Source: Rhynchonema sp. JSB1_4 (Eukaryota; Nematoda; Chromadorea; Monhysterida; Xyalidae). From it: a DNA stretch of 64,000 nucleotides. Below, in pieces: positions 23,123-35,905 of this stretch (the stretch's first letter is position 1; each line of letters opens with the position of its first letter). Below the pieces are notes generated by a model. It worked only from the letters and a program-made list of their open reading frames with translations, searched no databases and was not told where the DNA came from. The position numbers and the translations under genes were made by a program. The DNA lies in the NCBI GenBank assembly GCA_030248065.1, contig JASAMV010003287.1, forward strand, positions 62,001-126,000. The letters run 5' to 3'.

Positions 23123-24294
23123 GACGATTGACTGATGTTTCACAACTGGTTGGTATAAAAAGAGAGCACTCCCTGTTTCGATAAGTTCACTGTTGTGTTT
23201 GGGTTAAACTATGCAGCCTGTCACCAGTGATGGGAGGCAACGCAAATCAAGCTGAACTTGAGGGTCAATAACGTCAGCCCCGAAGATGTGCATAACGTGT
23301 CATCATTGCACGTGGAAAAGCCTGTGTACGAACCTTTTTTGTGCGATTGCCATGTGATTCCTGGCATTCCTGCCAGGTCGCAGTGCAATGTGGTCTACAT
23401 AGGACCTTGGAGCACGCGAAATAAACTTGTTGGTGCGGTGCCCATTGGGATTGCACATGCGTAGTGGAAATGCGGGTACATCTAACTGGTTGCTTGGCAC
23501 CAGCAAGAAACACACAACACGTTGTGCATGTGAGCGAACCGGCAATGGCATACACATATACAGTATATGGTCTAAAATGTTTGATGGATAGCAAATGGCT
23601 GACGCCAGGTTAATCCACGGTTGGCCAACGCATTTTTGCTCGATAACGACTGATTACAACCACGAATGATTCGATGCAAAACAAAACACAAACTGAGATG
23701 GCCACGCCAAACACACACTTTTCTTTGACGACGCCTGTACCTAACATAAACTCTCACTGCTGTACCACCTGAACGTTCCAAGGCACCGCAAAATTTCAAA
23801 TGCGCGATTTTGACATTGTACGCTTTGTTGAAAAATCCGACAACAAGACTCAAAAATGAGAAGTTGGCACAAAGTAACACATTTCCGTTCATCGAGTCCA
23901 TGTAACACAGACCAAGATCGTGTTGGAGCACCGCCTCGCTGTAACCGCAACAATCAAATGACACGCCGTCGCCGTTGTAAAAAAGGTGGAGTTGTACTTG
24001 TCCATACTGAGTCCTGTGGACACGCTTGTAGACAGTTTTGGACAAATTGTCCTCTTGATGAGTTAATGATGTACACGACCCACATTGTCAATATGTCCTA
24101 TTGGGTAGACAAATGTCCTCAAACCCATTTGTCCAGATGAGGACAAGTATAACTCCACCTTAACATCTGCACAGCGAAACTCAATGGCCGGGATATGCAC
24201 ACTTTGGTGGTCGATGATGAAAATGGCTTGAGCCATATCTTGCGAGTTAGTTGTTTCTGTGATTTAGAAAAGCGTAAAAGATTTGAATTCAAGC

Positions 24295-24519
24295 GGTGGA
24301 ATTTTCGAAACGGTGTAAAGGTCAGTTGGGCGTAAAGGTCGGTGTAAAGTTCGGTCGAAAGCTCGGTCGGCGTAGCTCGGTGTAAACGTGAAACATTGCC
24401 TGTTATTAACGTGGAATGTTTCAAGTTTACACCGAGGTCTATCACACTGAGCTGTGGACCGAGCTTTCCACCGACCTTTACACCCAACTGACCTTTACAC
24501 CGTTTCGAAAATATCACCC
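24295..24519. mobile_element. Inverted-repeat MITE, copy 1
   Basis: GGTGGAATTTTCGAAACGG at the left is inverted at the right (CCGTTTCGAAAATATCACC), and the arms remain largely complementary for about 95 bp, leaving a short loop. The arms contain repeated GTAAAGGTC/GTCGG units. A second copy, about 95 percent similar by eye, lies at 33590-33815. No coding capacity. Confidence 0.75.
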
Positions 24520-26084
24520 AAGGAACGAGTTCCTTCGTTCAGTCTATCACTTTTTGAATGATGTTTGAACTCAGTTGTTGCAACATTGTAATGCGAGTGC
24601 AAAGAGCCCTGGCAAAAAGCAGCGTCAAATTTAACTCTTCCCGGTGTGGTCGACTGGTGTCAGGTACGCACCTCAGTTTTGGTATGATCATTGGTTAAGG
24701 AGTACCTGGTCACGTTTTCGGTCCAACGAATCACCATCAAAGCTTCTTTCTCTGGGGTAAAAGTATGTATACCCAATAATAAGTGTTGATACACACACAG
24801 ACAAACACACTGGTCTGTAATATATTATTTTCTTCAAGTAGCGGCATGGCAGAAAACAAACTCAGCGCAACTCGCTGTACAAAATCCCCCTGCTCTGTAT
24901 CTGAGTGGCGTTTCATTATGCGCGCGCCTGAGTGCAAAAAGTCAACTGTGTGGTAACGCTGGGTCACCAAACTTTTGTAAAGTTACAGTCACCAAAGGGC
25001 CCGGGTAGACCGGGAAAGTTTGTCAGTTTGTATAAGAGTTGTGTCTTTAGTTATGGAAAAGGCTATTCAACAATCATATATCGCCCATCTGAATGCAAAG
25101 CCGCGCATTGTACAGTATCTGAAAAATATACACGCCGCGTGTATTTTACAAAGTCCAGCACGCAGCGTGAGGGCACATTCAGTCACATTTTTACTACTCC
25201 TACTGCATATTGGTATACACATACAAACTTTTTCCATTTTACAAGGAGGACCGGTTTTTTCTCACCCAAGCTATTTTAGTGTTGGGTTTGTGTGATTGCC
25301 TGCGCTACACGTTTGACTGTTGCAACTGCGGTGACTGCTTTTGCACAATTTTGTACTGCGCACACAGTAGCGCGCGCCGAGATAGTGAAAACTTATAGCA
25401 TTTGCGCAGTTTTATTACTTTATGTATTGGTTTTTAACGATTTTACCTTGATGGTAGACACACTGTTTGACCTCTAATTCGTATACTACCAATCCTTTTA
25501 TATGAAAGTTGATGTTTTTGCTGTAAACTTTGTGGTTTTTAAGCCTATTTGGATTATAAATTTTTTCTTGGCTATTATTTCCTATGCTCTAAACTTGTAT
25601 TTTTCTGCAATCGTGTGATTTTCTGTTTGTGTGGGTTTGAAACAATCAACAGTTTGTCAATTTTCGCCAACTTTGCATGCGCAATCGTGATAGGTGCCAG
25701 CAGACTTCAAAGGTTGAGAACGGGCGCTTTATGAGTTTCAAAATTCTTGATTGTATTGCATGCTGTTGTAGTATAAGGCAGGGCAGGTACACATCGTTAG
25801 ATATTGAAACAGACGTAATCTTTCCCACACAGCCTTAACATAATTATCCTGGGACTGATCCGTTTCAAGATTTGTGACCCGTTTTCAAGAAGAATTACAT
25901 ACTTGTGGATTTTGAGATTAGGACCACTTATCGCTGTCTGACGTTTGCTCAGAACTGTTGTGCAAGATTCACCAATTGTGCGAAAATTGGTATAAAATTG
26001 CCGGCTGCAGTTGCAGGCAACTTTGCCCACAGCACTTGCTTCACAACATAACGCGATATTTTACAAACTATTATGTAGTTTCAC

Positions 26085-26185
26085 AATGTACTGAGTGCAG
26101 TAATGTTGGTCTGTTTCGCCCTGCTTTCGCAGACAGACCGAGGCGCCATTGCTCGTCGCGAACACGCCTTTGGCAAATTTGCCTC
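26085..26185. repeat. Dispersed repeat, copy 2
   Basis: Matches the copy in the globin intron at 18427-18525 through CGCCCTGCTTTCGCAGACAG and flanking blocks. Non-coding. Confidence 0.6.
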
Positions 26186-27941
26186 CAAAAATCTCCACCA
26201 GCAGATCTTATTGCTGGCCTGAAACATCACTGCGTGCAAACTCATAAGCAGAGTTTCGTCACAATGTGTGTCGAATCTTTGCATCGACCTCGATCAGATC
26301 CTGTAGAACGTGAAAGATCAAAAAATGTTTTGTTAGTACTGTATGTTTGTTTTTGACATTGTTTCGTAACAATTGCCATATCTTATCAATCAGACAACCA
26401 TTGCGATAAGGAACGATAATATTTATCGAATTATTTCAACACTTCCGTTGATGGGTTCGATACTGTAGGTATACTACATACGCAGCATGGCAGCAAGGCA
26501 GAACTTTTTCCGTCTTGACCTAAAAGTGCAATTGAATTAAAGTGCATTATTGTACAAGTCGTTCAGAACAATATTTCTGTCCTGATCAAAATCAAACCAG
26601 TACAAGCAAATTGCTTAACTTAAGTGTAACGCGCATTGCACTGAATAGGAGAATTAGTATAGTTTTTTCATAACAAACTTCGAATTATCAGTCTTTACCA
26701 GTCCCAACTGGTATACATTACAGTTTTCTTTTAACCACATCGTGAAACCCACTTGAAGACGAAGAAAATAAGTCATATAATTTTTCGTCTTTGGCCCAGA
26801 CTAAACCCCAAGAGTTTGCATAATGTTTATTGCTCTGGTTATGACCAGTGCATGAAATTGAGCGCGTAATGCAATCGTCGTACAGTCTTGTACTTGCGGA
26901 ATTTTTTACTATTTCTTGTTTGTTTCTGCATTGTATATTCCTTGCATATTTTTTAAGTGAATCAGTCAAACTAGAACTGATTTGAGAGTTGGGTCGGGCT
27001 CTCAAATATTTCCTGATTCCGGAAGAACATTCTGAATGATACGCAATCAGTAATTCGTTCATCAAATAAAGTGTGTGAACAATCAATTTATTCTCTGAAC
27101 ACAGCCACTTCAAATATCCATTAATAATAACTCAACGCATTTTTCTTGTTCGCTCTTTATTTGCAGACGTTGACGCATTAAGTTGCACCAATCGGTTACG
27201 TTTTTGTTCCAGCGGCCGGTTTCATGAACCTGTCCAACCGCCAGGAAACCATCTGTTAGATTTAATGCACAAGTTGACAAAAAATGTAACTTTTCAAAGT
27301 CATCACAAGGGAACAAGTGCCGCTAGTCTGTCACTGTGTTCGTCATTTTGCGCGCTTGGCGCGAGCCAGATTGACGTGATTCAAGGTTGCAAAACCCATT
27401 AGTGGCTGCGGGCTTGCGTGCGCGTCAGCAGAATATGACGTTCAGAAAGCGCATGTCTCATTATTTTGATAATATCGTTCAAAGAACGTGTGTGCTCAAA
27501 ACATTGGTTTTTCATTTTTGTATGCACTCGATACACTTTGGTATGCACATTGTTCGCGATTCGGCTGGCTATGTATACTTGTTTGATAGTTTGTCTTGTG
27601 TGTATAAGCCTGTCTTGAAAAAAATTCACATTCTGGATCTGGAACGCTTTGAAGCTGATGCTGTGAAACAACTTTCACACCTCCCAGACACATCGAGGAC
27701 CGGAAATCCTTCAAACACACGTGTTGCTCTTATTGAAACATCAGCCTGCCTGTCCTCTTCGGGTTGATCTGTGTCGGAATATTGATGATCGACTGATGTT
27801 TCACATTGCATAGGTGCAATTGCCCTCTTTGAGAGATGTTGAAATATATAAACCAACTCCAATTTTTATCATGCTGACAATTTTCCAAACATAAATAAAA
27901 AAATCTGATTTCAGCCACCTAACCACGCAACAGTCCAAATC

Positions 27942-28980
27942 ATGCCAGCGGACGCGGACGCGGTTAACTCAGCCGACGTGGTTGAGGATTTGGCATCGCT
28001 CCAAGACCACAGTTCGGGCGTGTTGTTCTCACGGGACACGCAGAAATACAAATTGTGCGAATATTCGGAGAACGCCGTCAGCGGACGTGACGAGAAATAT
28101 ATCTTTCCGTCGGTCACTGTTTTGTTTTCTTTTTAATTCAAGCGTGATACGAGCATCGGAATTCTGCTAATTTTCTTTTATGTACTATATGCTGCAGATG
28201 TGACTTCGAACTCGATTGCTGTGGCAACAAGTGTTGTGATCCAGCACCGGGCGTTACGCCGTTGTGGTGAGTGGGTCGCCTTGAAAAATCAGGGAAATCC
28301 CTGGCAAAATCAGGTTTAAACAACGACAAGCCATTACATTTCAGGTTAACCATTCTGCTCATTCTCCTGCTGCTGTTGTTGTTGTGCATCTGTTGTTCGA
28401 TTATTGCTTGGATTTGGTACAAGTGTCGACCCAAGAAAGGTATACATTTGGCGGTTTTATGGTCTGAGGCCTGCAGAGCGTGAAAACTTGCAAAATAACC
28501 TCATTGATATCATCTAAAACTGCTTGACGAAACTCACGTTTTGCATGTTGTGGTAACACATTTCGTGAAAGCTACCCCTTGCATGTGTTAGACATTCCTT
28601 CGGACTTTCGTCTCCCCTCTTCCTCCCCCATAATAACACATTTCAAAACACGCCGCACTTTCCCTGATAATTCAGGCAAGAAAACAGCGTCAACGCAGAA
28701 GGACGACTACAAACTGGTGCAGACGGACGACAAAGAACTGGGTCTTGTGCGTGCGCCTTCCCCGATCAGGCAACCGCAAGATCTGCGCAATCTCAGACGC
28801 GAACTGCAGGCCTACATGACGATGGAGACAAAACGGGACACACAAAGGTCGTCGCACGACCAGGAACCGACCACCTACGTCAAGGAGTGGGGCACCACCT
28901 CACGGTCATTCAAAGAGGAAATGACGGTGCCTGATGAGTACGGAAATATGGTCACACGCACCAGCATCAGAAATGATTAG
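27942..28980 (+). CDS. Single-pass membrane protein with CC..CC ectodomain (Shisa/VOPP1/WBP1-like, four exons)
   Basis: Exons: 27942-28112 or slightly longer, 28198-28266, 28345-28439 and 28676-28980. A Cys-containing ectodomain (KYKLCEYS, then CDFELDCCGNKCCDPAP) leads into a Leu/Ile-rich TM segment ending CCSIIAWIWYKC. The cytoplasmic tail is about 100 residues, charged, rich in Gln/Thr/Arg, and ends TRTSIRND. The CC-x-x-x-CC motif just outside a single TM followed by CxC resembles the Shisa/WBP1/VOPP1 superfamily of adaptor-type membrane proteins. Assignment to one subfamily is not possible. The exon 1-2 junction is uncertain: exon 2 needs a phase-2 partner, which the weak donor near 28123 would give. 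A signal peptide may come from an upstream exon, since an acceptor AG lies at 27912-27913. Confidence 0.65.
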
Positions 28981-30083
28981 GGGGTCGCGTTTGGTTAGGC
29001 ACTGATGATGTCCTGGTGCACCACCATGACGTATGCGAAAAGTATTTATTTTGAGTTGAACAAGTGCCTAACAGAACTTGATCCTTCTGATCTGGTTTTG
29101 AAAACTGTTTTGCTTGCAGTTTGTTTGTAACATGTGTTGCTGTGTGTACATTTTTTACATTTTTAATGATGTTTGAGGCCATTATGAGCTCCTCGTTTGT
29201 ACATATTTACCCACATTTTATTCTTAATTTTGAGAGATTCTGATTGCTTCACTTCTTTGCGCTTGCGCCTGATTCTTGCCAACACTTCCGTTCCCCCATG
29301 ATACACCGATTGTTATACTGCGAATAATCACATTGCATGCTTGTAAAAAAGTGCAGATCTTACCACATTTCCTCCAATAGAAGCCCCCCTCAACTCGAAA
29401 AAATAGAAGCCCCTCGGATGTTATATGTACCAATACTGGCAGTCTGGTGGTGTGCATAAAAAAGCACTTAATATGTGCAATGATTGTGTATCAAATAATT
29501 TTGGTGCTGTGAAAACGGTATGATTGAAGCTCAGGTCGATTTCACTTCTCGTTTGCCCGATATTGCTTTAACTCATTGAGCATTTTTGTGATGAGGGACC
29601 TCACACCCGAGCCAGAATGTCACGGAAAAATACAAGCACCCCTCTGTAATTGAATCCTCGGGGTCGGAGGGGGCTAAAAATAGAAGTCCAGGGCTTCTAG
29701 TAGAGGAAATACATATGGTATGTACCATACCTAATCTTGATAAAATATTAATCACGAGCTTAGTAGTTGAAATTTGGGCTGATCATATACTGTCGTGGAC
29801 GTAGTAAGTCGCCGCAAAGCGCAGTTGGGCTGTTAATGTTTTGTATTCGACAACATTGTGGCTTTGTCGATGGGTGTGTAGCAGCACACAGCCCAGTGTG
29901 AGAGCAAGAAATGGCTTATTGTAATGTCGTCAACGCAATGTACAATTATTGATGCCGGATGCCCGATTACAATGCGCTGCAAAACAGCGTGTAGCGTTCA
30001 AGCCAAACATTAACGCCGTCCGTCGACGACACCAGAATAAGCCGAAATTTGCAAACCAATAAACTGCGCGGTTCTCGTTGCAG

Positions 30084-30280
30084 AGAAATTCGTGCCGTCA
30101 CCAATGGAGGTGAGTTTCCTGCCACCGCCCCCGACGCAGACCGTGACCGTTCATCGAGACGATGAGATCAGCAAGGGCAAGTACTTCTATCGGTCCGATC
30201 ACACGCCGACCGATTACCAGCGTGCGCAAGTCGCCTACTACAGGTCGGGGCTCGATCAAGTGCCGTCATACAACTTGTAG
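30084..30280 (+). CDS. Candidate alternative terminal exon of the upstream membrane-protein gene
   Basis: After an acceptor (GTTGCAG) this exon reads EKFVPSPMEVSF and ends AQVAYYRSGLDQVPSYNL-stop. Its phase matches the donor at 28439, so it could replace the 28676-28980 exon and give a Pro/Tyr-rich tail. It is homologous to 32633-32822. It could equally be the remnant of a duplicated gene whose other exons are not recognised. Confidence 0.5.
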
Positions 30281-31620
30281 ACGCACACAAAGTCTTGATC
30301 TTATCTTTTTTTGTTTTGTTTGATAGCGTAAATGGTGTTGTCCTTGTGCGCTTTGGGGTGAACTGTCGAAAGGGACTATTTGCTTGGTCGTCAACTCAAG
30401 CAGCCGTGCATGAGCGCGAGAAGTTGGCGGATGAGTTCACGACGCCCAGAATTGTATAAGATGCTTTTAATCAGTTGTGGTTCTTAAATTTAGCTGCCAG
30501 GGACACTAATCATAATAGCAGGCCGCTTCGACACAAACTGTCAAAAGCCGGGCAATGGGATATAAAGAATTAGACAGCGCATTCCAAGCGCACAGGCATT
30601 CTTTGTAAAGCAAGGGTCTCAGGGTAAACGAGATAATGACTCACGCACGATTGAATTCTTAGCTTTACACTTTGTGTTGTTTTCGAAATTAACTTTCTGC
30701 TGTATTCACGCTAGATTATCAGCTGCACCGATCACTTACGCACTGCCTTCGATTTTTTCACATTTTGATGTTTCATGTGCTTGTCATAAAAAAGTAAGTC
30801 TGAGTGCCATTTTCGTGCAGAGAAACAGTTTGACTGATACGATCTCAAAAAAGCAGACTGAAACGCGATGGAAAAATTGATGCAAATAATCCGGCAGCCA
30901 GGCTTACTTTTCACCATCACTGATTCTGCGATTTGCTGTAAAGTAATTCTGGTTGTACAGAATTTGTATGAATTTTGATTTCGTCGCATTTTGGTGTTCT
31001 GCTGTTTGTTCATAATACTGCATAGTTTGAAAATCTGAGAAAAATAAATACACCGAAAAAAATGGCCTCAGATTTGCTTTCCCAGTCAGGGATTATTGGC
31101 AGCGCCACAACCTGAAGACAATGTATTGAATAGTATGGCAGGGCAGGTACAACTGGTCCGAGTGCGTGGTATTGGTGATGTTTCACTGAACATTTTCGCG
31201 ACAAAAATACATGAAGTCTGATGCATCAAAACCGTAATCAGCTGGCAGATAATTTCGACTTATCAGGAAGCACCCCAACAGTCAAAACACTAACAGGCAC
31301 CATAGTCTCGAAACATGTTCTATAATCATGTGAAATTGGGAAACATCATTGAAGGTTGTGTCCTAAAGGGCACTTTATACATTGTCTCGTTGCGTTACAC
31401 GCAACATTTTCTCGCGCTTTGATTAGCTCATGCGGGACAAACAGCCAATCAGCACGTCAGAAATTGTTGCGTGTATCGCATCGAGACAAAGAATAAAGTG
31501 GCCTTTTTACACCCCACTGTCTTCAGCCAGTTGGAAGGAAGGCGAGTTCTTTTTTTGCTAACACTATATCAACCCCGGTATGCCCGTCTTCCGTTCTCAC
31601 CCAAGAGGGTGTGGGGTATA

Positions 31621-32318
31621 CAGTACCGGTTGCATCTCTTGGCTGTTTTTCGCATGATTCATGCGGCATACCATGCGGCATGGTACCTCCTTAAGTATTG
31701 AATCATGCGAAAAATCATGCGGCATTATGCGACCCCATGCGAGCATTTTTGTCACAATGCGAGAATCATGCCGCATGATTTTGGACCATGCGGCATGATT
31801 CTCGCATGATTGTGCTGACTTGGCTGCTGGTTTAGTTTTGCTTTGTTTGTGATCACTGGCGATTTATCAGCTGTGAGTTTGAATGTAACGAGTATCCTCA
31901 CTGGAAATGCGCTTGAGAGAAGCATAAATCGTTATGTAGTTAACGACTTCGCTACAACACCTTTAAAATCGAATTGCGGAAAAAAGTTTGTCATACACAG
32001 TATACCACATAAACATTTCTGTTAAAAGCTTCTTTGGCAAATTTTACGAATGTTATTCAGCCTGACAGCAGATAAACTGCCTGTGATCACGAACAGATCA
32101 AAACTAAACCAGTAGCCAAGTCAACACAATCATGCGAGAATCATGCCGCATGGTCCAAAATCATGCGGCATGATTCTCGCATGGTGACAAAAATGATCGC
32201 TTGGGGTCGCATAATGTCGCATGATTTTTCGCATGATTCAGTACTTAAGGAGGTACCATGCCGCATGGTATGCCGCATGAATCATGCGAAAAACAGCCAA
32301 GAGATGCAACCGGTACTG
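31621..32318. mobile_element. Large foldback element with TA flanks
   Basis: It starts CAGTACCGGTTGCATCTC and ends with the exact inverse, GAGATGCAACCGGTACTG; TA lies on both sides (31619-31620 and 32319-32320). Arms of about 240 bp contain many copies of GCATGATT/ATGCGGCATG, which are palindromic among themselves. The central region of about 210 bp is unrelated. TA duplication and CAGT ends suggest Tc1/mariner-type mobilisation. No transposase. Confidence 0.8.
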
Positions 32319-32429
32319 TAGGTGACGTCCGACACACGCTTTAAATGGGCGGACGGGCAATTGAGCAAAGCACGTTTGAGCAAGACCACTTTGAGCAAGT
32401 GAAAAAGAGCAGATGCCAAAAGAGCAGAA

Positions 32430-32505
32430 CCTAAAAAGGCCTAAACCTAAGCCCAAACACAAAGCTGAGCCTAAACCTAAATCAGCCCAAGTCTAAGCCA
32501 TTGGG
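32430..32505. repeat. Degenerate GCCTAA (TTAGGC) array
   Basis: GCCTAA, CCTAAA and CCTAAG units recur in an imperfect array, the complement of TTAGGC-like repeats. Related arrays lie near 54305-54405 and 55679-55735. Confidence 0.5.
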
Positions 32506-32632
32506 ATAAAATAAGAGCCCTGCTCTTTTGGCTCTGCCCTTTTGTTTTTGCTGGAAGTGGTCTTGCTCAAATGTGCTTTGCTCAATTGCCCAGTCATCTA
32601 ATGATCCTCAATTTCGGCTTGTCCATTCGCAG

Positions 32633-32822
32633 ACCCTTTGTGCCGGACCCCATGGACGAATGTGTGCTGCCGCGCGCCGACAAATGTCGTTTGGAGGTGC
32701 ACGCCGCCGACGAGATATCGATGGCACGTAAAGTTACCGTAACCCGACTGCCGGAACCCGAATGGCATCAGGCGCAACAGGTCTACTATCGACCGGCGTT
32801 CGACAATGTGCCCGCCTATTGA
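32633..32822 (+). CDS. Second terminal-type exon homologous to 30084-30280
   Basis: After an acceptor (CATTCGCAG) it encodes PFVPDPMDECVLPRADK and ends AQQVYYRPAFDNVPAY-stop. It shares FVPxPM, DEIS, and QxAQxxYYRxxxDxVPxY with the exon at 30084. It starts in phase 2, which does not match the donor at 28439, so it belongs to another transcript, a duplicated gene, or a remnant. The foldback element at 31.6-32.3 kb separates the two. Confidence 0.45.
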
Positions 32823-33589
32823 TGTGCGCTTGCTTATGTTTTGTTGATTGTAATTTACAAAACGAAAAGATTGATGCGCTTGGCGTCACAGGTGAAATTG
32901 TTCGCAAACTTTCAATTCAAGCGTCAGGTGGTTTTAAAAGATCCTCAAGGCAAAGCCTGCGAATCTGCCAAGTCCACCAGTACCCAGTTTTTGCACCCAG
33001 GGCACCCATCTACGTTGCCAGTTTTCCATTATCAGTCCCAAGATATATGGTAACAAACACTACGCCAACACGAGCCCGATTTCAGAGATGGCAAATTAGT
33101 GAAACATTCATTTGGGGAACGTTACGCGTTGTAGAATACAACGTGGTGCACGAGGATTTTTTCTTTCTATTCGTTTTGTAAGTACACCGCTTCCGACATC
33201 GTGTTGGCGTAGTTTGCCTTTACATGTTGCTTGAAAGTCACCAACAGCCACGACAAGATCAGATCAGGCTCAGCCGCGTCGTTCACAAACTTTGTTGGCT
33301 GATGTTTCATTTTCGATAGCGAGTTTGAGGACCTGGGCACCATGAATAACTCTCGGCATGACACTAACCACTGATGACATTTACCATTTTGCAATATCGG
33401 TATCTCGCTCGTCGTTACAATTTTAATCACATGTGTTGTTTTAACTGCCAACTTATGAACGCATTTCGTCGTATATATCGTTCCCGGTTTTATATCTTTT
33501 TTCGATATTTAATTTTAAACATACTGTTTATCTTGTAGATATTTGTACAAAACCGAACTTTATCCCTCGACGCCAGACATGACGTGTAT

Positions 33590-33815
33590 GGGTGGAATTT
33601 TCGAAACGGTGTAAAGGTTAGTTGGGTGTAAAGGTCGGCGTAAAGTTCGGTCGAAAGCTCGGTCGGCGTAGCTCGGTGTAAACGTGAAACATTGCCTGTT
33701 AATAACGTGGAATGTTTCAAGTTTACACCGAGGTCTATCACACTGAGCTGTCGACCGAGCTTTCCACCGACCTTTACGCCCAACTGACCTTTACACCGTT
33801 TCGAAAATTCCACCC
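33590..33815. mobile_element. Inverted-repeat MITE, copy 2
   Basis: Same family as 24295-24519. Ends are GGGTGGAATTTTCGAAACGG and its inverse, with TAT immediately outside both ends. Arms are about 95 bp. No coding capacity. Confidence 0.75.
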
Positions 33816-33819
33816 TATG

Positions 33820-35900
33820 TATGCAAACCATGTGGCTTTAGATCTGTTTTTTGGAACGCTCATAATTTGGAACGCACGGTCTAGTTGCATTTGTGCCTGT
33901 ATACCTCGACTCGATATTATCACTCAGAAAATAAAAACTCTGAACCACCTTTGATTTGAGAACCAAAGAAAACGCCAAATATCACGCATTAATTTATTTA
34001 TTTCTTATTTTTCTACGACACTCGGCGGCGCGCGTACAAACAAACGCGAAAACTGAAATAAAGAGAAAATTATCAGAACACACGACGACAACCAAAAAAC
34101 AGACAGACAAAGTTCATAAAAATAATATGTATACAAGTATAATATACACAGACAAAAAGCACACACGCATAATTTCCAGGAACCAACAAACGCAGAGAAA
34201 TTTTTAATTGAAATTCATAAGACGATAAAAGCTTCACAAAAAACAATATCGGAAAATCAGCGATGGATCAGCTTTTAGCTTCCGACCACAAAGTTGAGTT
34301 GAAACCACGACAACATGAAAATAGGCTTATTCTGTACAATAGCTCGCAAATTTCGAACCAAACTCCGCCTAACTTGCCACCTTTAACCAGCAAGCTAGAC
34401 TAGTGTTGAATGTCATACATATTCAAAAAAGTCAAGTCTCGTTTTTGACAAAAATTGAGTAGGAAAGGAAGTAGGAGCAAAAATTAATGGCATTTCGTGA
34501 TCGCACTACCCAAAATACATATCATTGCGCTAAAATCCATGCTGAAGTTTTGTATCAGATGTCCTACAGGTGAAGAAGCTAAAATATAAGAAGCAAGCTA
34601 ATATAAGAAGCAAGCTAATTTCAACCATGTGAGTTGAGCCGATTAAAATAAAGACATCACCAAATTTATTACATACCGAAATATAATACTGACTGAATAA
34701 GACGCCGGTTTTGATTTCGTTGGTGCAAATGAACAACGATGTGACTTTCAAAATGGATTTATCAGAAAATAAATTGGAAAGTGCAGCCGCGGTTTAAAAG
34801 AAGTTTGTAATTACAGAGGCATTGTAGATTGAGGAGGAAGCATACATCATGTTGATCCAAATTTAAAAAAAACGAAAATTAACATCCGAAAAAATGAAGA
34901 GAAAGAACTTTTTATGCAACAATTATCGAGACCAGCCGCTCCGTTGACAACAAAAAACGGCATTGTAACAATTTCGGCAGAAAAATTTGCTTTTTTTCGA
35001 TTAAAATATCTAACGGGAGCAAGAAACAATCACGGTCAGAAGAATAGGATAAATAGCAACACCTTTGCGGTCGGAAAATAACAAAAAAGAAAACAAAATC
35101 GCAAACATGGGACACAGGTATGGACCACTACTCGTATAGTTTGATTGACGAAGAAAACGCGTGAGCTTTCGTAACCCACAATTAGCTACAGGTTTGCACA
35201 AAACAGATATAATGTAACAATATTCATCGCAAACTCTGTCTAATTATCAGACATTACGGTGCAAGAATTATACGGTACGTGTAGCACGAAATACAGAAAA
35301 AAACGAAACGCGCAGGAATTATGAACGACGGAAAATGCCAACAGCTTTTGTATGTTTTGAGAGAGTTATTCGTTGCCCCTCGCCGAGCTTCAGATCTGCG
35401 ACTGAACAACGTCTAAAAATATTGACAATAATAATATCACAGTTGCCAGTCTGAAGCCGGTCACAGGCAGCAGGCAGCAGCATCACAATGATGGATGGAA
35501 CACAAACAGCTCAGAATCGATCGGTTGTTGTCGCTTAGGGACAGATAGACGACAGATCAAATTTGCTTGGATACGCTAATTCGACGGCCGTGACGGCGAC
35601 AGTTGAAATGCCCAAGTATGGGATACTGTAATATTTACAGTAACCCAAAAACACAATGAAATAACACAGATGGCGAAAGTGTTGCATTGACGGTGATGCC
35701 TAAGTAGTGTACAGTTGAGTCGAGAGACGGCTAAATACAGCCGCACCAAAACCGTTTTACATTGTACCGTTGAAACATTACAGCAAATACAACTTATCGA
35801 CAATCCAACAGTACCATTGTTTGTGCATTATTATTATTATCATATTCCGTGAAAGAGAGAGGGAAGACGGTACACAACAGCAACAACTGGCTGGCTGGCT
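33820..35900. other. AT-rich region downstream of the LAMMER kinase gene
   Basis: No exon or repeat that I can define. Only short open frames interrupted by frequent stops. It may contain the 3' untranslated region of the kinase gene, which ends at 35906 on the minus strand. Confidence 0.4.
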
Positions 35901-35905
35901 GGATG

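Larger units (their letters stand above)
23150..27910. other. Gene-poor region
   Basis: No exon chain with family resemblance was found. Longer open frames on the minus strand (23572-24045, 157 codons; 26718-27113 and 27110-27316, adjacent in different frames) have no recognisable motif and could be chance or decayed coding sequence. The region holds the foldback MITE at 24295-24519, a dispersed repeat at 26085-26185 and several TGATGTTTCA decamers. Confidence 0.5.

Noticed and set aside
23572..24045. Minus-strand 157-codon frame
   Set aside because: No recognisable domain, no signal peptide or splice partners; cannot be separated from chance.
26718..27316. Two adjacent minus-strand frames that would read on with a frame change
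   Set aside because: Considered as a decayed gene, but neither part resembles a known protein, so a pseudogene call is not supported.
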